Shown piece by piece: positions 39,685-49,638 of a stretch of 64,000 nt of DNA. How positions within the stretch are numbered: position 1 is the first letter of the stretch; every line of letters starts with the position of its first letter. The position numbers and the translations under genes were made by a program. The notes under the pieces are model-generated. The model worked only from the letters and a program-made list of their open reading frames with translations. It was not told where the DNA came from and did not search any database. Source of the stretch: Bacillota bacterium (GTDB taxonomy: Bacteria > Bacillota > Clostridia > Oscillospirales > Ruminococcaceae); NCBI GenBank assembly GCA_023412215.1, contig JAEYNX010000003.1:1-64000 (forward strand), in the 5' to 3' direction.

Positions 39685-40896
39685 TTAGACCAATTGGTCT
39701 ACCGTTACCGTCATGCCTTCGGTAAAGGTGCTGGGTGTAATCGTGGCTACCACATCGCCCTCTTTAAGGCCGGAGATGACCTCCGTATGGGTTTCGGAAC
39801 TGCTGCCAAGCGCCACATAAGCTTTCTTGGAAACACCGTTTTCTATCACGAGGCAGTAGGTGCCGTCGCGGTCCGTTTTAAGCGCTTCGATAGGCACCGT
39901 CAGTACCTGCGGCTTATGTGCAACCAGTATGGAAAGATCGGCCTCCAGCCCAAGCACCACATTGTCGGGCGCGGTTTCGAAGGACGCCTCTGCCTTTACT
40001 ACCGTCGAGGTGCCTTCCAGCGTGGTGGTGGCGTCAATGCGAGAAACCTTGCCGGGGTATTCGGTGTTACCGATCTTGATGGTTACAGATTGGCCTACCC
40101 TTACCGAGTTGATGTCATATTTGCCGAGCGAGAAGGTAATTACCGGGTTTTCAAGCGACTCGATGACGATGCTTGCTGCGGCGGGGGAAGTGGACCCGCC
40201 CTCTGCCAAAGTGAGCTCGGTAACAACCCCCGAGATTCCGGCCGTGATGCCGGACTTACCCTCGTCAAGGTATTTTTTAGCGGAGTTCACCGAGATCGCG
40301 CTAAGGTTCATGCTGTTTTTTAACTGCTCAACCTTCTCTTCGCTGATTATCGTATTCATTGCCTTGGATCTATCCTGTTTATAGTCCATAATATCTTCTT
40401 TTAGGTCGGCAATCTCTTTTGCGTCCTCGGTATCCAGTTCATTTAAACCGTCAATATCGTCTTCAGCCCACTGTATCTGCTTGTTTTTTAGCTCGACAAC
40501 ATCTTCGTTTTCCTGATTACTCCGAACAGCGTCGTCATAGGCGAGCTTTGCGTTGGCATATTGCAGCGCCGCTTGATTATGGGAGTTCTTCAGGTCATCC
40601 ACATCGAATTCAGCCAGCAGATCACCGGCCTTTACAAGGTCCCCTTTTTTAATGTTAAGCTTATTTACCGTCACCTGCGCGGGTGCAAAGTATGTCTCGC
40701 TGCTTGCGGCCTTCACAGTCCCTGAAAGTGAAACAAACTGCTCGATATCAGCCTTCGCAATCGTAGTCGCCGTAATGTGTGTGGTCTTATCCTTAAAGAA
40801 CATGTCGTATACCACTGATCCGCCGATCAATAGTACGATAACCGATAAAACGACAATTAAGCGGATTCGCTTTTTACCCTTTTTGTCAAGTGCCAT
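39685..40896 (-). CDS. Membrane fusion protein (HlyD/MacA-like adaptor)
   Basis: 403 residues: N-terminal anchor (RIRLIVVLSVIVLLIGGSVV), a split lipoyl-like domain (SSETYFAPAQVTVNKLNIKK, GDLVKAGDLLAEFDVDDLKN), a coiled-coil hairpin (about 110-210), and beta-barrel and membrane-proximal domains. In Gram-positive cells such adaptors pair with MacB-type permeases. The permease gene follows after 29 bases. Confidence 0.9.
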   Translation of the reverse strand: MALDKKGKKRIRLIVVLSVIVLLIGGSVVYDMFFKDKTTHITATTIAKADIEQFVSLSGTVKAASSETYFAPAQVTVNKLNIKKGDLVKAGDLLAEFDVDDLKNSHNQAALQYANAKLAYDDAVRSNQENEDVVELKNKQIQWAEDDIDGLNELDTEDAKEIADLKEDIMDYKQDRSKAMNTIISEEKVEQLKNSMNLSAISVNSAKKYLDEGKSGITAGISGVVTELTLAEGGSTSPAAASIVIESLENPVITFSLGKYDINSVRVGQSVTIKIGNTEYPGKVSRIDATTTLEGTSTVVKAEASFETAPDNVVLGLEADLSILVAHKPQVLTVPIEALKTDRDGTYCLVIENGVSKKAYVALGSSSETHTEVISGLKEGDVVATITPSTFTEGMTVTVDQLV

Positions 40897-40974
40897 TGGA
40901 AGAGGTCCCCACTTTCTATGTAATAAGTTAATCAGAAATACAATTATTGGAGATAATTGATAAACGATTACTTA

Positions 40975-41003
40975 ATTATATAGCAAAAATTTCCCTATAT
41001 CAA
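40975..41003 (-). promoter_or_regulatory. Promoter of the fusion protein-permease operon
   Basis: On the minus strand TTGATA, 17-base spacer, TATAAT, about 79 bases before the ATG. It lies in the AT-rich 343-base gap 40897-41239, in which I see no gene; the right end of the gap holds the terminator of the next gene. Confidence 0.75.
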
Positions 41004-41180
41004 ATAAATTATAAAAAGTTTAAAGTTAATTTACAACACGGAAAAGGAAAATAAAAAGCACACAAAACTATTTAACAGTCAGCTTTTAGCTATGTTTATT
41101 TCCACAATAAAGCGTTAAAGCAGAAATGAAGTTTCCTGTTCGTGTGGGCAAGGCTTGAAGTATCGTTTACCCGAAATGAA

Positions 41181-41226
41181 AAACGGCCGCACCACAAGAC
41201 CACAAGGTCTTGGGTGCGGCCGTTTT
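41181..41226. terminator. Strong two-way hairpin terminator
   Basis: AAACGGCCGCACC and GGTGCGGCCGTTT form the outer stem, CAAGACC/GGTCTTG the inner one, with a short ACAA loop. T-rich flanks on both sides. It ends the S11-like gene leftward. Confidence 0.88.
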
Positions 41227-41239
41227 CGCGTTTGATTTT

Positions 41240-42586
41240 TTACTGTCTCATCGGCGGGCGGGGGGAGGCGTTCTGCTCAAGATCGCGGCGCATCTGCTTG
41301 CGGCGCTGCTCAAGCGCCCGTTTACGTTTTTTGCGGTAACGTATGAGGTTTATCTGGCGGATAACTAAAAGCAGCACAAAAAGTGAGAGTAGAACGATCC
41401 CCGTAGTAATAAGGATATTTACAACGATATCGCTTTTCCCGCCTACTTTAACGGAAGCCGCCGCTAAAAGATTAACGGAGCTTACCTTCTGCTGGTTATA
41501 GATGATGTCTGCGCTGCCGAGTACGTCCCCTTTGCGCACGGGCTCAGAGATACCGGCGGGTATGCGGCAGAGCAACTGGATGTCCGGCAGTGAAGCCCCC
41601 TTGGGCAGCAGGTCCTCCAGCTTTTTCTCCGGCCTTAAGGCGAGTTCCTTTGCATTAAAATCACCCGACACCGCCACTGATACGATAGGCCCGTCCTTCT
41701 CGGGAGGGGTGGCCAACACGCAGGTTGCGGATGCCCACGCCAGCAGCTTCTTGGCGTCGTCGTATACGGCGCTGCCGTCCGCCGAGTAGGGCGCGCCCAT
41801 CAATACGGTCATTAAGCGCAGCCCGTTTTGTTCCAGCGTACATACAAGGTTCAAACCATTTTGTTCACTGGCGCTGTATTTTAAACCGACGATACCTGCG
41901 GGAAAACCATCGGTTCCGGCGAGGATTCTGTCGTTGTTGGTCACCGCGCGCGCATCCTGATTGGCACGTCCCGTAATCATGTAATCTGTTTTTTGGGCAA
42001 TCTCAAGATAGCTCGCGTTTTTCGCAGCGGCCGAGGCAAAGGCGGCGACATCGCGTGCCGTGGTATAATTATGGGTATCGTGTATCCCGGTGGGGTTTAC
42101 AAAGTTGGTGGATTTAGTTCCGAGTTCCTTTGCCCGTTCATTCAGCCGGGAGATAAAGTTGTTGATATCGCCGCCGCCCGCCGTCTGAGCAATCAGGGTC
42201 GCGGCGTTGTCGTCGGTGCCCATAATCACGCAGTTCAGCAGGTCCTGCATGGTATATACCTCACCCGGGGTGGCTCCGGAGAGAGGCGAACCGTCACCGT
42301 TTTGCTCCGTTACAAAATCTTCGGGTATTGTTATCTCTTGGTTTACATCCTGTGTTTCTTCCAGAGCGACCACTGCGGTAAGCATTTGTGTGAGCGCCGA
42401 GGGGAACATGAGTTGGTCGGCGTTTTTTTCGAAGACGATATCGCCCGTATTCATATCCACCAAAAAGGCAGCCTCGCTGGTGAGCTCAAAATCCGGTGTA
42501 TGGGCATAAGGCTTACCAGCCTTTTGACAGCCAGAAAAGATGCACAAGAGCATTGTCAGCATAAGCAACAGCGAAGCAGCTTTCAC
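41240..42586 (-). CDS. S11 peptidase homologue without catalytic residues, lipoprotein
   Basis: 448 residues. A lipoprotein signal ends CIFSGC20; an S11 (D-Ala-D-Ala carboxypeptidase) fold follows, then a C-terminal domain, a membrane helix near 395-415 and a basic tail. The SxxK motif reads PSALTQ (Ala64 and Gln67 in place of Ser and Lys), the SxN motif reads TDD (124-126), and KTG reads KYS (236-238). All three active-site motifs are lost, so it cannot work as a normal carboxypeptidase. It may bind peptidoglycan or regulate other enzymes. Confidence 0.88.
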   Translation of the reverse strand: MKAASLLLMLTMLLCIFSGCQKAGKPYAHTPDFELTSEAAFLVDMNTGDIVFEKNADQLMFPSALTQMLTAVVALEETQDVNQEITIPEDFVTEQNGDGSPLSGATPGEVYTMQDLLNCVIMGTDDNAATLIAQTAGGGDINNFISRLNERAKELGTKSTNFVNPTGIHDTHNYTTARDVAAFASAAAKNASYLEIAQKTDYMITGRANQDARAVTNNDRILAGTDGFPAGIVGLKYSASEQNGLNLVCTLEQNGLRLMTVLMGAPYSADGSAVYDDAKKLLAWASATCVLATPPEKDGPIVSVAVSGDFNAKELALRPEKKLEDLLPKGASLPDIQLLCRIPAGISEPVRKGDVLGSADIIYNQQKVSSVNLLAAASVKVGGKSDIVVNILITTGIVLLSLFVLLLVIRQINLIRYRKKRKRALEQRRKQMRRDLEQNASPRPPMRQ

Positions 42587-42951
42587 AACAAAAACCTCCC
42601 CAATGCAGTTCCGATTATTTATTCAGTGTCATATACAGCGTTATTATATCAGACAAAGTTCCATTAATATAGTACCATATTGTAAACAACTGCTGTTTTT
42701 GCCATGATAACGTCATTCTTATGCGATTTATATGCCATTCACGTTTTTAATAAAGCGGTAGAAGGGTAAAAATAGTATAATATCATACTATTTTTTGTAT
42801 TGTTATGTTATAATGTAACTAGATGTTTTAAAATTAGGTTTGATAAAGTTTTTTGAGGTTTATCCGATATATAGGTTGAAAACTATTCTTCTGCGTTTGC
42901 TTTTTAAAACGATAAAGGGTTCGCAGCGTTAAAATACGGAGGTAAAACGGG
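42587..42951. other. Intergenic region with hairpin and AT-rich promoter area
   Basis: No gene is seen in these 365 bases. A hairpin AAATAGTAT/ATACTATTT lies at 42770-42796 and is followed by T on both sides. A TATAAT near 42809 may be the -10 box for the rightward surface protein gene; the -35 box is poor. Confidence 0.5.
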
Positions 42952-45900
42952 ATGAGAAAACTTCCTCTCAAGCTCATCACATTATTCTTAGCTCTGACGA
43001 TATTTATTACCTATATTCCCGTTTTTTCGGCCGAGACAGGAAATAAATGGCTAAAATTCAACAAGACGGGCGATACCTCGCAGGCCATCATCGTGGAGGG
43101 CAGAGGTGTGAAGCTCGTTAACTCCGCACCGGCCGGCTATTATTTAAGCCAGCTCATCATCCGCGACAGCAGCAACGCAATCGTAGAGCCGGGCAGGGTC
43201 TGCACCATCAATGAAAGTAACGATACCTTGAACGCGGTGCCGGGCGCCAGCGGCGTATACTCCGTCATGGGTGATTTCTACACCCTCAACGCGATCGGCG
43301 ACGCGCAGGAATCTTACTGTGTAGCCGGCGAAGACGGCGAAGAGGATACCTACTTTAACTATGTAGCGACAGTAACAAGCGATAGGAATAACCTCATTAA
43401 GCAGGACAGCTTCGTTTCGCTGAAAGTAACCGATCTTGCACCCGATAAATCCCCGAAGTTTGAGATATCTGACGGTTCCGCATCTGATGCATCCATCGGC
43501 GTTTTTAAAGACTTTAATACCGTGTCCTCCTCCAAGCCCACACCGACGGCCGACGGTAAGTTCTCCTACACGGTGGGCTTTAGCCATACCGCTACCTCCG
43601 CAAGGCTTACCATTCAGCTGATTACAGACCATGAGATTACGAAAAACAGCCGATTCAGAATCACCTTCGCCACGCAGAAATCAGACAGCATTATTCTGGT
43701 TATCAAAACCAAGCAGCAGCTGGTTGATGATGTAAAACAGGCCATGCAGGACCCTAACCAAAGAAGCCCCTATATTCAGCTTACCGGCTTTGACGACCTC
43801 AACTTTATTACCAGCGACTTTACGGTTGCCAAGCGCCAGGAGGTTTATGGGGTTACCGTAGACTTTGAATGGAAATGGACGCCCAAGGACGAAGCGGGCA
43901 GAAACGCGGTTACCATCAACGTGCCGCTCTTTTCTGAGATCAACAACGTTCGCATCAAGCGGCAGGAGGATGATGTCGAAGGCATTTTGACCGCGACGAT
44001 CTCCTATCTGCCGTCCGGCGGGCTTGAAGAAGATAAGGTGTCTACCGACTGTAACCTGCGTCTGGTCGTAAAGGGCAGCGGTACCTCGCCGTCTATCCAA
44101 ATTGTGAAGCGGGAAGATCCGCTCGAGACCGTTCCTATTCAGGCGACCAATGTGCTGGATATCTATAAAGAAGGGTCGGTTCCGAACTTTCACCAGCAGC
44201 CGGGCTCGTACAACCCGCTGTTTGTTCATCTGCTTTTGGGCAAAAAGGGCGGCCGGGCCGACTATGTGACTATCGATTCATCCAATAAAAATATTGCCGA
44301 GGCCAAAAAAGAAGGCACAACCATCGGCAGCTATACCGACACCTACGCGTGGAAGGCCAGGCTCGAAAACCCGAGCGGCGACGAACTGGTGGAGGAACCG
44401 ATCGGCCTGCAGTTTGTTCCCCTGCAGGTGGGTGTCACCACCATTACGGCGGAGTATTTTGTTACCACCAGCAGCGGCAGCATGAAGGTGAATGAGATTA
44501 AATTCAACCTGCAGGTGGTAGACTCCTCTCCGGATAAGGATTCCACCCTCAGCAGCCTGGAGGTATTTGAGATCGACGCGGCGGGCGACAGCGTTACCCA
44601 CGCGATCTCCTTTAATCCGCAAACAAAGGAGTACAACCTGTTTGTGGGCAACTGGGTGCAGTCGCTGCGCTTCAGGGCATCCAAAAACAGCCTAAAGGCA
44701 TCCACGGATATGACCGTTCGCCTCAATGGAGCTGCAGTGGGTACCATGCGCTCAGGAAACAAGAGCGACGCTTTTGCCATCAATAACCCGAGTATTATTC
44801 GTTATAATTTTGAGGTTGTTGTTACCGCCGAGGACCTTACTCAGAGTGTTTATAAGCTAAATGTCGAACGCCTTCCCCCAAGCGATGACGCATCGCTCTC
44901 CGGCTTGGTTGTAAAGGATGATGAGGGTGTCGCACATGAATACGTGCAGGCGAATTCCCCCAATAACCATGACTTTGACCCGGGGGTAAAAACCTATAAG
45001 ATGAGCCTGCCCTTTAACATCAAGCGCATTACGCTGGAGACCCCTACGACCCATCAGAAGGCTACGGTTGCCATCACTCCCGAGCCGCAGGACGACTTAG
45101 ACATCTTTGACCCGAATAAATATATTGCGGTTGATACCGATACGCTGCTGGTTACCATCACGGCGACGGCGGAGGATGGTATTACGCAAAACGTATACCA
45201 GCTGCAGGTTACACGCCTCCCCCCCGAATCGGACTCCTTGCTTGCCTCTTTGGATATCAAAGACCACACCACACAGAGCATTGATTTTGGGTTTAGCAAG
45301 TACACCAATACCTACGACACCGTACTGGTAGATAACCCTGTAAGGTTTGTTACCGTCTACCCGGTTGCAGAGAGTAAATTCGCTACCATAGAGGTAAACC
45401 AGCAGAAAATTGAGGCCGGTAAGGGCTATCGCATTGATTTGGACGTAAACGTTACGATGCCGATCATTGTGGAGGTTACCGCCGAGAACGGGGTAGACAC
45501 CTCAACCTACCGCCTAACCGTCAAACGCCAGTTGCCCAACAGCGATGCCTCCCTTTCCGACCTAACGGTAAGCTCATTAGAGATTACGCCTATATTCTCG
45601 CCCACCAACCAGAAGTATACGGCTATCGCCACCGGCTCTACCACGTCGGTGACTGTTACGCCCACCGCCACCTATAGCGGGGCGACCATTACCGTTAACA
45701 ATATCCCTGTAAAAAGCGGCAACGCCAGCGGTAGCGTACGCCTCAGTGAGGTAACGACGGTTACGGTAGTGGTAACGGCGGAGGATAAGGTAACCAAACG
45801 CGCCTATACCGTTACCATCACCAACGACGACCTCCGCGCGAAGAGCAAGAACGCCGACCTAAAGAGCCTGAAGGTAAACGAGGGCGATATGTCGCCGGTG

Positions 45901-46770
45901 TTTAAGAGCTCTATTACCACCTACAATGTGCCCGTGGAAAATGATGTGGATTATATTGACATCTTCCCGGTGCCCGAAGATAAGCGCGCGAAGATAGCAG
46001 TTAAGATGGGCTCGAAATACATCGGCGACTACGACGGCAATTTCTCCGAGGCCATCAAATCGGGCGCCAACAAGTTCACCATTGAGGTAACCGCAGACGA
46101 CGGTAAAACCAAGAAGAGCTACAGCCTCAATGTCAACCGCGGTGTAAACGGCCAGCAGGGCAGCCTCAAGCCCATTACCCCCGACCAGATCGATTTTAAA
46201 AAGTCCAAGACCATCTATGTAGACATTACCAAATACGCCACCGTTTCGTCTAAGGTGTTTTCCGAACTCGCAAAATACCCCGACACAACGATCATCTTCC
46301 AGGGTATCGATTACTCATTGGCCTTTAAGGGTTCCGACATCAGCACCGTCGTCCCCTTTGCCGAAACCTACAATCTTGCCATGAGCTTTACCTCGCCGGA
46401 TGAATTTGATATCCGCGCCCTGTTGGGCAGCGATTCGGGTATCGATCTGGTGACGCTCTACTTTAAGCACCACGGCGCTTTACCCGGCAAGGCCACGCTG
46501 ATGGTGGACCTCGGCGCCAAATACAAAAGTAAGACGCTCTACCTGCACTATTACAACCCCGAGATGGACCGCAACGAGTATTACGGCAAGGTGACGACCA
46601 ATTCACGAGGTACCGTTGCGTTTAAGGTGGATCATTTCTCCACCTACATCCTTGCCCCGAAGATACTGAGAAACTCCGTGGATAAATCGGGTGAGGTGAA
46701 TATTGCGGTGAGCGATGCCGACAAGATTAACCCCGACACCGCTTTTGACCAAGATATGCAGAGAGGATAA
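42952..46770 (+). CDS. Large secreted surface protein with cadherin-like domains
   Basis: 1272 residues with a signal peptide (LKLITLFLALTIFITYIPVF). The N-terminal 500 residues are beta-rich and not assigned. Five cadherin-like beta-sandwich units (PF12733 type) begin near residues 528, 643, 759, 862 and 964, each opening with a D-A-S-L-S-x-L-like phrase. The C-terminus has a further domain and ends with INPDTAFDQDM without a membrane helix. The sortase gene starts 4 bases after the stop. It probably covers the cell surface or binds matrix. Confidence 0.85.
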   Translation: MRKLPLKLITLFLALTIFITYIPVFSAETGNKWLKFNKTGDTSQAIIVEGRGVKLVNSAPAGYYLSQLIIRDSSNAIVEPGRVCTINESNDTLNAVPGASGVYSVMGDFYTLNAIGDAQESYCVAGEDGEEDTYFNYVATVTSDRNNLIKQDSFVSLKVTDLAPDKSPKFEISDGSASDASIGVFKDFNTVSSSKPTPTADGKFSYTVGFSHTATSARLTIQLITDHEITKNSRFRITFATQKSDSIILVIKTKQQLVDDVKQAMQDPNQRSPYIQLTGFDDLNFITSDFTVAKRQEVYGVTVDFEWKWTPKDEAGRNAVTINVPLFSEINNVRIKRQEDDVEGILTATISYLPSGGLEEDKVSTDCNLRLVVKGSGTSPSIQIVKREDPLETVPIQATNVLDIYKEGSVPNFHQQPGSYNPLFVHLLLGKKGGRADYVTIDSSNKNIAEAKKEGTTIGSYTDTYAWKARLENPSGDELVEEPIGLQFVPLQVGVTTITAEYFVTTSSGSMKVNEIKFNLQVVDSSPDKDSTLSSLEVFEIDAAGDSVTHAISFNPQTKEYNLFVGNWVQSLRFRASKNSLKASTDMTVRLNGAAVGTMRSGNKSDAFAINNPSIIRYNFEVVVTAEDLTQSVYKLNVERLPPSDDASLSGLVVKDDEGVAHEYVQANSPNNHDFDPGVKTYKMSLPFNIKRITLETPTTHQKATVAITPEPQDDLDIFDPNKYIAVDTDTLLVTITATAEDGITQNVYQLQVTRLPPESDSLLASLDIKDHTTQSIDFGFSKYTNTYDTVLVDNPVRFVTVYPVAESKFATIEVNQQKIEAGKGYRIDLDVNVTMPIIVEVTAENGVDTSTYRLTVKRQLPNSDASLSDLTVSSLEITPIFSPTNQKYTAIATGSTTSVTVTPTATYSGATITVNNIPVKSGNASGSVRLSEVTTVTVVVTAEDKVTKRAYTVTITNDDLRAKSKNADLKSLKVNEGDMSPVFKSSITTYNVPVENDVDYIDIFPVPEDKRAKIAVKMGSKYIGDYDGNFSEAIKSGANKFTIEVTADDGKTKKSYSLNVNRGVNGQQGSLKPITPDQIDFKKSKTIYVDITKYATVSSKVFSELAKYPDTTIIFQGIDYSLAFKGSDISTVVPFAETYNLAMSFTSPDEFDIRALLGSDSGIDLVTLYFKHHGALPGKATLMVDLGAKYKSKTLYLHYYNPEMDRNEYYGKVTTNSRGTVAFKVDHFSTYILAPKILRNSVDKSGEVNIAVSDADKINPDTAFDQDMQRG

Positions 46771-46774
46771 GCTA

Positions 46775-47605
46775 ATGCCGTACCGCAAGACAAAAGCGTT
46801 CCTGAAACTTGCCGCAGTCACAGCCCTGCTGCTCTCCCTCTGCTCCTGCTCGATGTTTTACACCAGCACGGTGCAGACCGTTTCGCAGGACAGCAACGAG
46901 GCGCCGCTTTTTACCAAACCGCAGTCGAGCGGGGCGGGCAGCGGTACCGAAGACAGCTTTTTAAACGACGTGAAGAAGGCTGTGGAAAAGAACAAAGACA
47001 CCGTGGGCTGGCTTTATATCCCGTCTACCGACATTAACAACAGCGTGCTGCAGGCGTTTGACAACAGCTTTTATATCCGGCGCGACGAGCAGCGTGGCGA
47101 CAGTGTATACGGCTGCTATTTCGTGGACTGCGACAGCCCCATCGGCACCGCGCAGGAGTTCGGGCGCAACACCATCGTATACGGCCACAGCGATTTAAAG
47201 GACAGCCCGGACGGCAAGCGCTTTTCACAGCTGTTTAAGTTTGCAGACCCGGCCTTTGCCGAAAAGACGCCCAACATCTATTTTACCACCGCCCAGCAGG
47301 ACCTTGTGTGGCGTGTGTTTGCGGCGTTTTATACCAAGACCTCGTTTCACTACATCCAAACCGAGCCGAGCGACACCCAGTTTGAGCGCCTGCTTGAAAA
47401 GGCAAGGGAGGGTTCGCTGTACGACTACGATGTTGAGGTAACTGCCGCCGATAAGATACTCACCCTTTCTACCTGCTCGGTAAAGTACGGCAATGACGGA
47501 ACCGGGCGCTTCGTGGTAATGGCCCGGCTGCTGCGCGAGGGTGAAAAGCCCGACGATCTGCCCAAGCTCCCCGTAAAGAACCCCGACAGCAAGCTGATGG
47601 AGTAG
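46775..47605 (+). CDS. Class B sortase
   Basis: The start is ATG 46775 behind GAGAGGA; the longer frame overlaps the surface gene. 276 residues: hydrophobic N-terminal anchor or lipobox (ALLLSLCSCS), then the sortase B fold with NTIVYGHSD (catalytic His), LTLSTCSVKYG (catalytic Cys) and GRFVVMARLL (catalytic Arg). It joins surface proteins to peptidoglycan. The gene upstream is its probable substrate or partner. Confidence 0.92.
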   Translation: MPYRKTKAFLKLAAVTALLLSLCSCSMFYTSTVQTVSQDSNEAPLFTKPQSSGAGSGTEDSFLNDVKKAVEKNKDTVGWLYIPSTDINNSVLQAFDNSFYIRRDEQRGDSVYGCYFVDCDSPIGTAQEFGRNTIVYGHSDLKDSPDGKRFSQLFKFADPAFAEKTPNIYFTTAQQDLVWRVFAAFYTKTSFHYIQTEPSDTQFERLLEKAREGSLYDYDVEVTAADKILTLSTCSVKYGNDGTGRFVVMARLLREGEKPDDLPKLPVKNPDSKLME

Positions 47606-47638
47606 CAGGTCAAAAAAGCTTACAGCGATAAAAATATT

Positions 47639-47671
47639 AAAGGGTCGCGAACAAATGGTTCGCGGCCCTTT
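47639..47671. terminator. Two-way terminator between sortase and M23 genes
   Basis: AAAGGGTCGCGAAC/GTTCGCGGCCCTTT stem with a short loop lies between the two converging genes and can serve both. Confidence 0.85.
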
Positions 47672-47697
47672 GAGTTTGCGCATGCGGTTATTTTAAG

Positions 47698-49275
47698 CTA
47701 ATCAATCAGCGCGTGATCAATTGCGGTATCGGGATTGATGAACACCCCGTTTACCGACATGCCGAAGTGCAGGTGCGGGCCGGTGGAAAAGCCGGTGGAA
47801 CCTACCGTGCCGATGATGTCACCCTGCTTTACTATATCGTCGGTCTTCACATTCAAGGAATCCATGTGATAGTACCATGTTTTCAGCCCGAAGCCGTGCT
47901 CGATGAGCACTGTGTTGCCGGTAAGCTTGAGCTTGCCCGCGTACAGGATGCGTCCGGCGCCCGCGGCTTTTACCTTGGCACCGCGCTTTGCCGCGATGTC
48001 TATGCCGCTGTGCCGCTCCGAGATGGTGCCGTTTACGGTGCGGATGGAACCAAACTGGGTGGTTAATTCACCCGCTACCGGCCGTATAAACTTTCCTTCA
48101 AAATACTTTTTGTCGTCTCTAACAGCTTTAAGCGGCTGTATGGTCTTGTCAAACTCCGCGTTTGCTTCATCACTTTCAATGGTGCTGCCGGTGGTCTCTT
48201 CATCCACGGTAAGCTCCTGAACCTCAAATTTTTTATCGTTCAGCGTGATTTCATACTTGGCGTAGGCGGCGTCGGCGCTTAATTCCAATACATAGGTACC
48301 AATCTTATTTAAATAGCTGAGTGGGAAAAGGCAAACGCGCATGCCGTCATAATCAAAGAACTGCGGCTCAAAATTAAACGGGGAGGTTACGGTAATTTCT
48401 TTGCCCTCAAGCCCCCGCGCATAGATGACCAGCGCTTCACCGGGATCGCTGGCCGTTGTGCTTATCTCAAAGCTGGCCGCCGGGTCGTAATCGATGCAAA
48501 AACGGTAGAGCGCGCTGCCTCGGGTATCGCCTAAAGAGGCTTCACTCCACTGTGCGTTTACCTCATACTCATATCGCCCGCTGGAAGACATCTTGAAGCC
48601 CGAGAGCTCCTCGGGGCCGCCGGAAAAGACATCCTTGCCGTTATGCTTAATCGCAATGGTTGCCGTGGTAGGTGCCATAGAAAAGGTGATAGCGGGCGAG
48701 GCCGGGGTGGTTATAACATATTTGTAGGGCTCCGCGGGCTCAGGGGAGGGCGCGTCATAGAAATTGCCGTCCAGACGTTTGTAGTTCCATATCGCCTCGT
48801 CAGGCAAAAGCTCGCCCAGCTTTCCCTCCGCTGAAATGGTGGCGGTTGGAAGGCTGCGCTTTGTGTATAACGTGTCAAATTCCTCACCGGAAAGCAGCGT
48901 AAAAAGCGCCTGCCGGTCTACCTCGTAATAGCTTCCGCTTTGTGTGAGCACATAGGCGTAGTTGCCTTCCTTGGTAAAATCATAGATGCTCAGGGCCTGC
49001 ACGCCGCCGCTGTTATCCGTGGCCCGAATCTTTACCAAAGCGGGGGAGACGTTTAAGGTATCTACCGTTACCTCCCGCCCGCTGTTCACAATATCGGCCA
49101 GACTGCGCAGGGTTTCGGTATCGGTTACCACTACGCTAGCGTCTTCGGCGGCAAAGGTTGCGGTGGCAAGTGCGCTGCTGTCGAATACCTGCCCGAATTT
49201 AAGCAGCGTACACCCGCTGAGCGGCAGCATTATGCAGGCAGATGCCAGCAGGGTACACAAGAATCGTTTAAGCAT
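47698..49275 (-). CDS. M23 peptidase lipoprotein
   Basis: 525 residues. A lipoprotein signal ends LPLSGC. Residues about 25-385 are beta-rich extracellular domains of unknown type. The C-terminal M23 domain has RHSGIDIAAKRG (zinc His and Asp) and GPHLHFGMSV (catalytic His pair), so the enzyme should be active on peptidoglycan cross-links. It ends NPDTAIDHALID. In spore formers such proteins often act at the septum or spore coat. Confidence 0.9.
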   Translation of the reverse strand: MLKRFLCTLLASACIMLPLSGCTLLKFGQVFDSSALATATFAAEDASVVVTDTETLRSLADIVNSGREVTVDTLNVSPALVKIRATDNSGGVQALSIYDFTKEGNYAYVLTQSGSYYEVDRQALFTLLSGEEFDTLYTKRSLPTATISAEGKLGELLPDEAIWNYKRLDGNFYDAPSPEPAEPYKYVITTPASPAITFSMAPTTATIAIKHNGKDVFSGGPEELSGFKMSSSGRYEYEVNAQWSEASLGDTRGSALYRFCIDYDPAASFEISTTASDPGEALVIYARGLEGKEITVTSPFNFEPQFFDYDGMRVCLFPLSYLNKIGTYVLELSADAAYAKYEITLNDKKFEVQELTVDEETTGSTIESDEANAEFDKTIQPLKAVRDDKKYFEGKFIRPVAGELTTQFGSIRTVNGTISERHSGIDIAAKRGAKVKAAGAGRILYAGKLKLTGNTVLIEHGFGLKTWYYHMDSLNVKTDDIVKQGDIIGTVGSTGFSTGPHLHFGMSVNGVFINPDTAIDHALID

Positions 49276-49638
49276 TTTAAAAAGCCTCCTTTCGACGATA
49301 AAAAACTCTATGGAGAAGCAAAAACATGTCCTGTAATTTTAAAATTGTACACTTATAATCTTCATTTTACCATAGTATGGGGCACAAGTAAATTCCAATG
49401 TGCGGATACCGTTCCATAAAAATCTCGTGATTGTTGGCAGAAGATTCCGAATAATTTGCGCAGTTTTTACCCACATTTCATAAAAATGGGGGAAATGCTT
49501 GCAAAAAAGCACTCTTGTTGTTAAAATGAGTGCCAGAAATGCTAGGGCTTGTTTGCAAGCATGCGGTTTTTCCGCTATGAACCGATAGGGTATCCGTCAA
49601 CAAACAGGGTTGACTTCAATGAATAATGGAGGTACTGG
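49276..49638 (+). promoter_or_regulatory. Intergenic region with probable promoter at 49499-49527
   Basis: TTGCAA, 17-base spacer, TAAAAT form a rightward promoter for the lipoprotein gene, about 112 bases before its ATG. A GCTTGTTTGCAAGC palindrome lies in the leader. I see no gene in these 363 bases. Confidence 0.55.
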
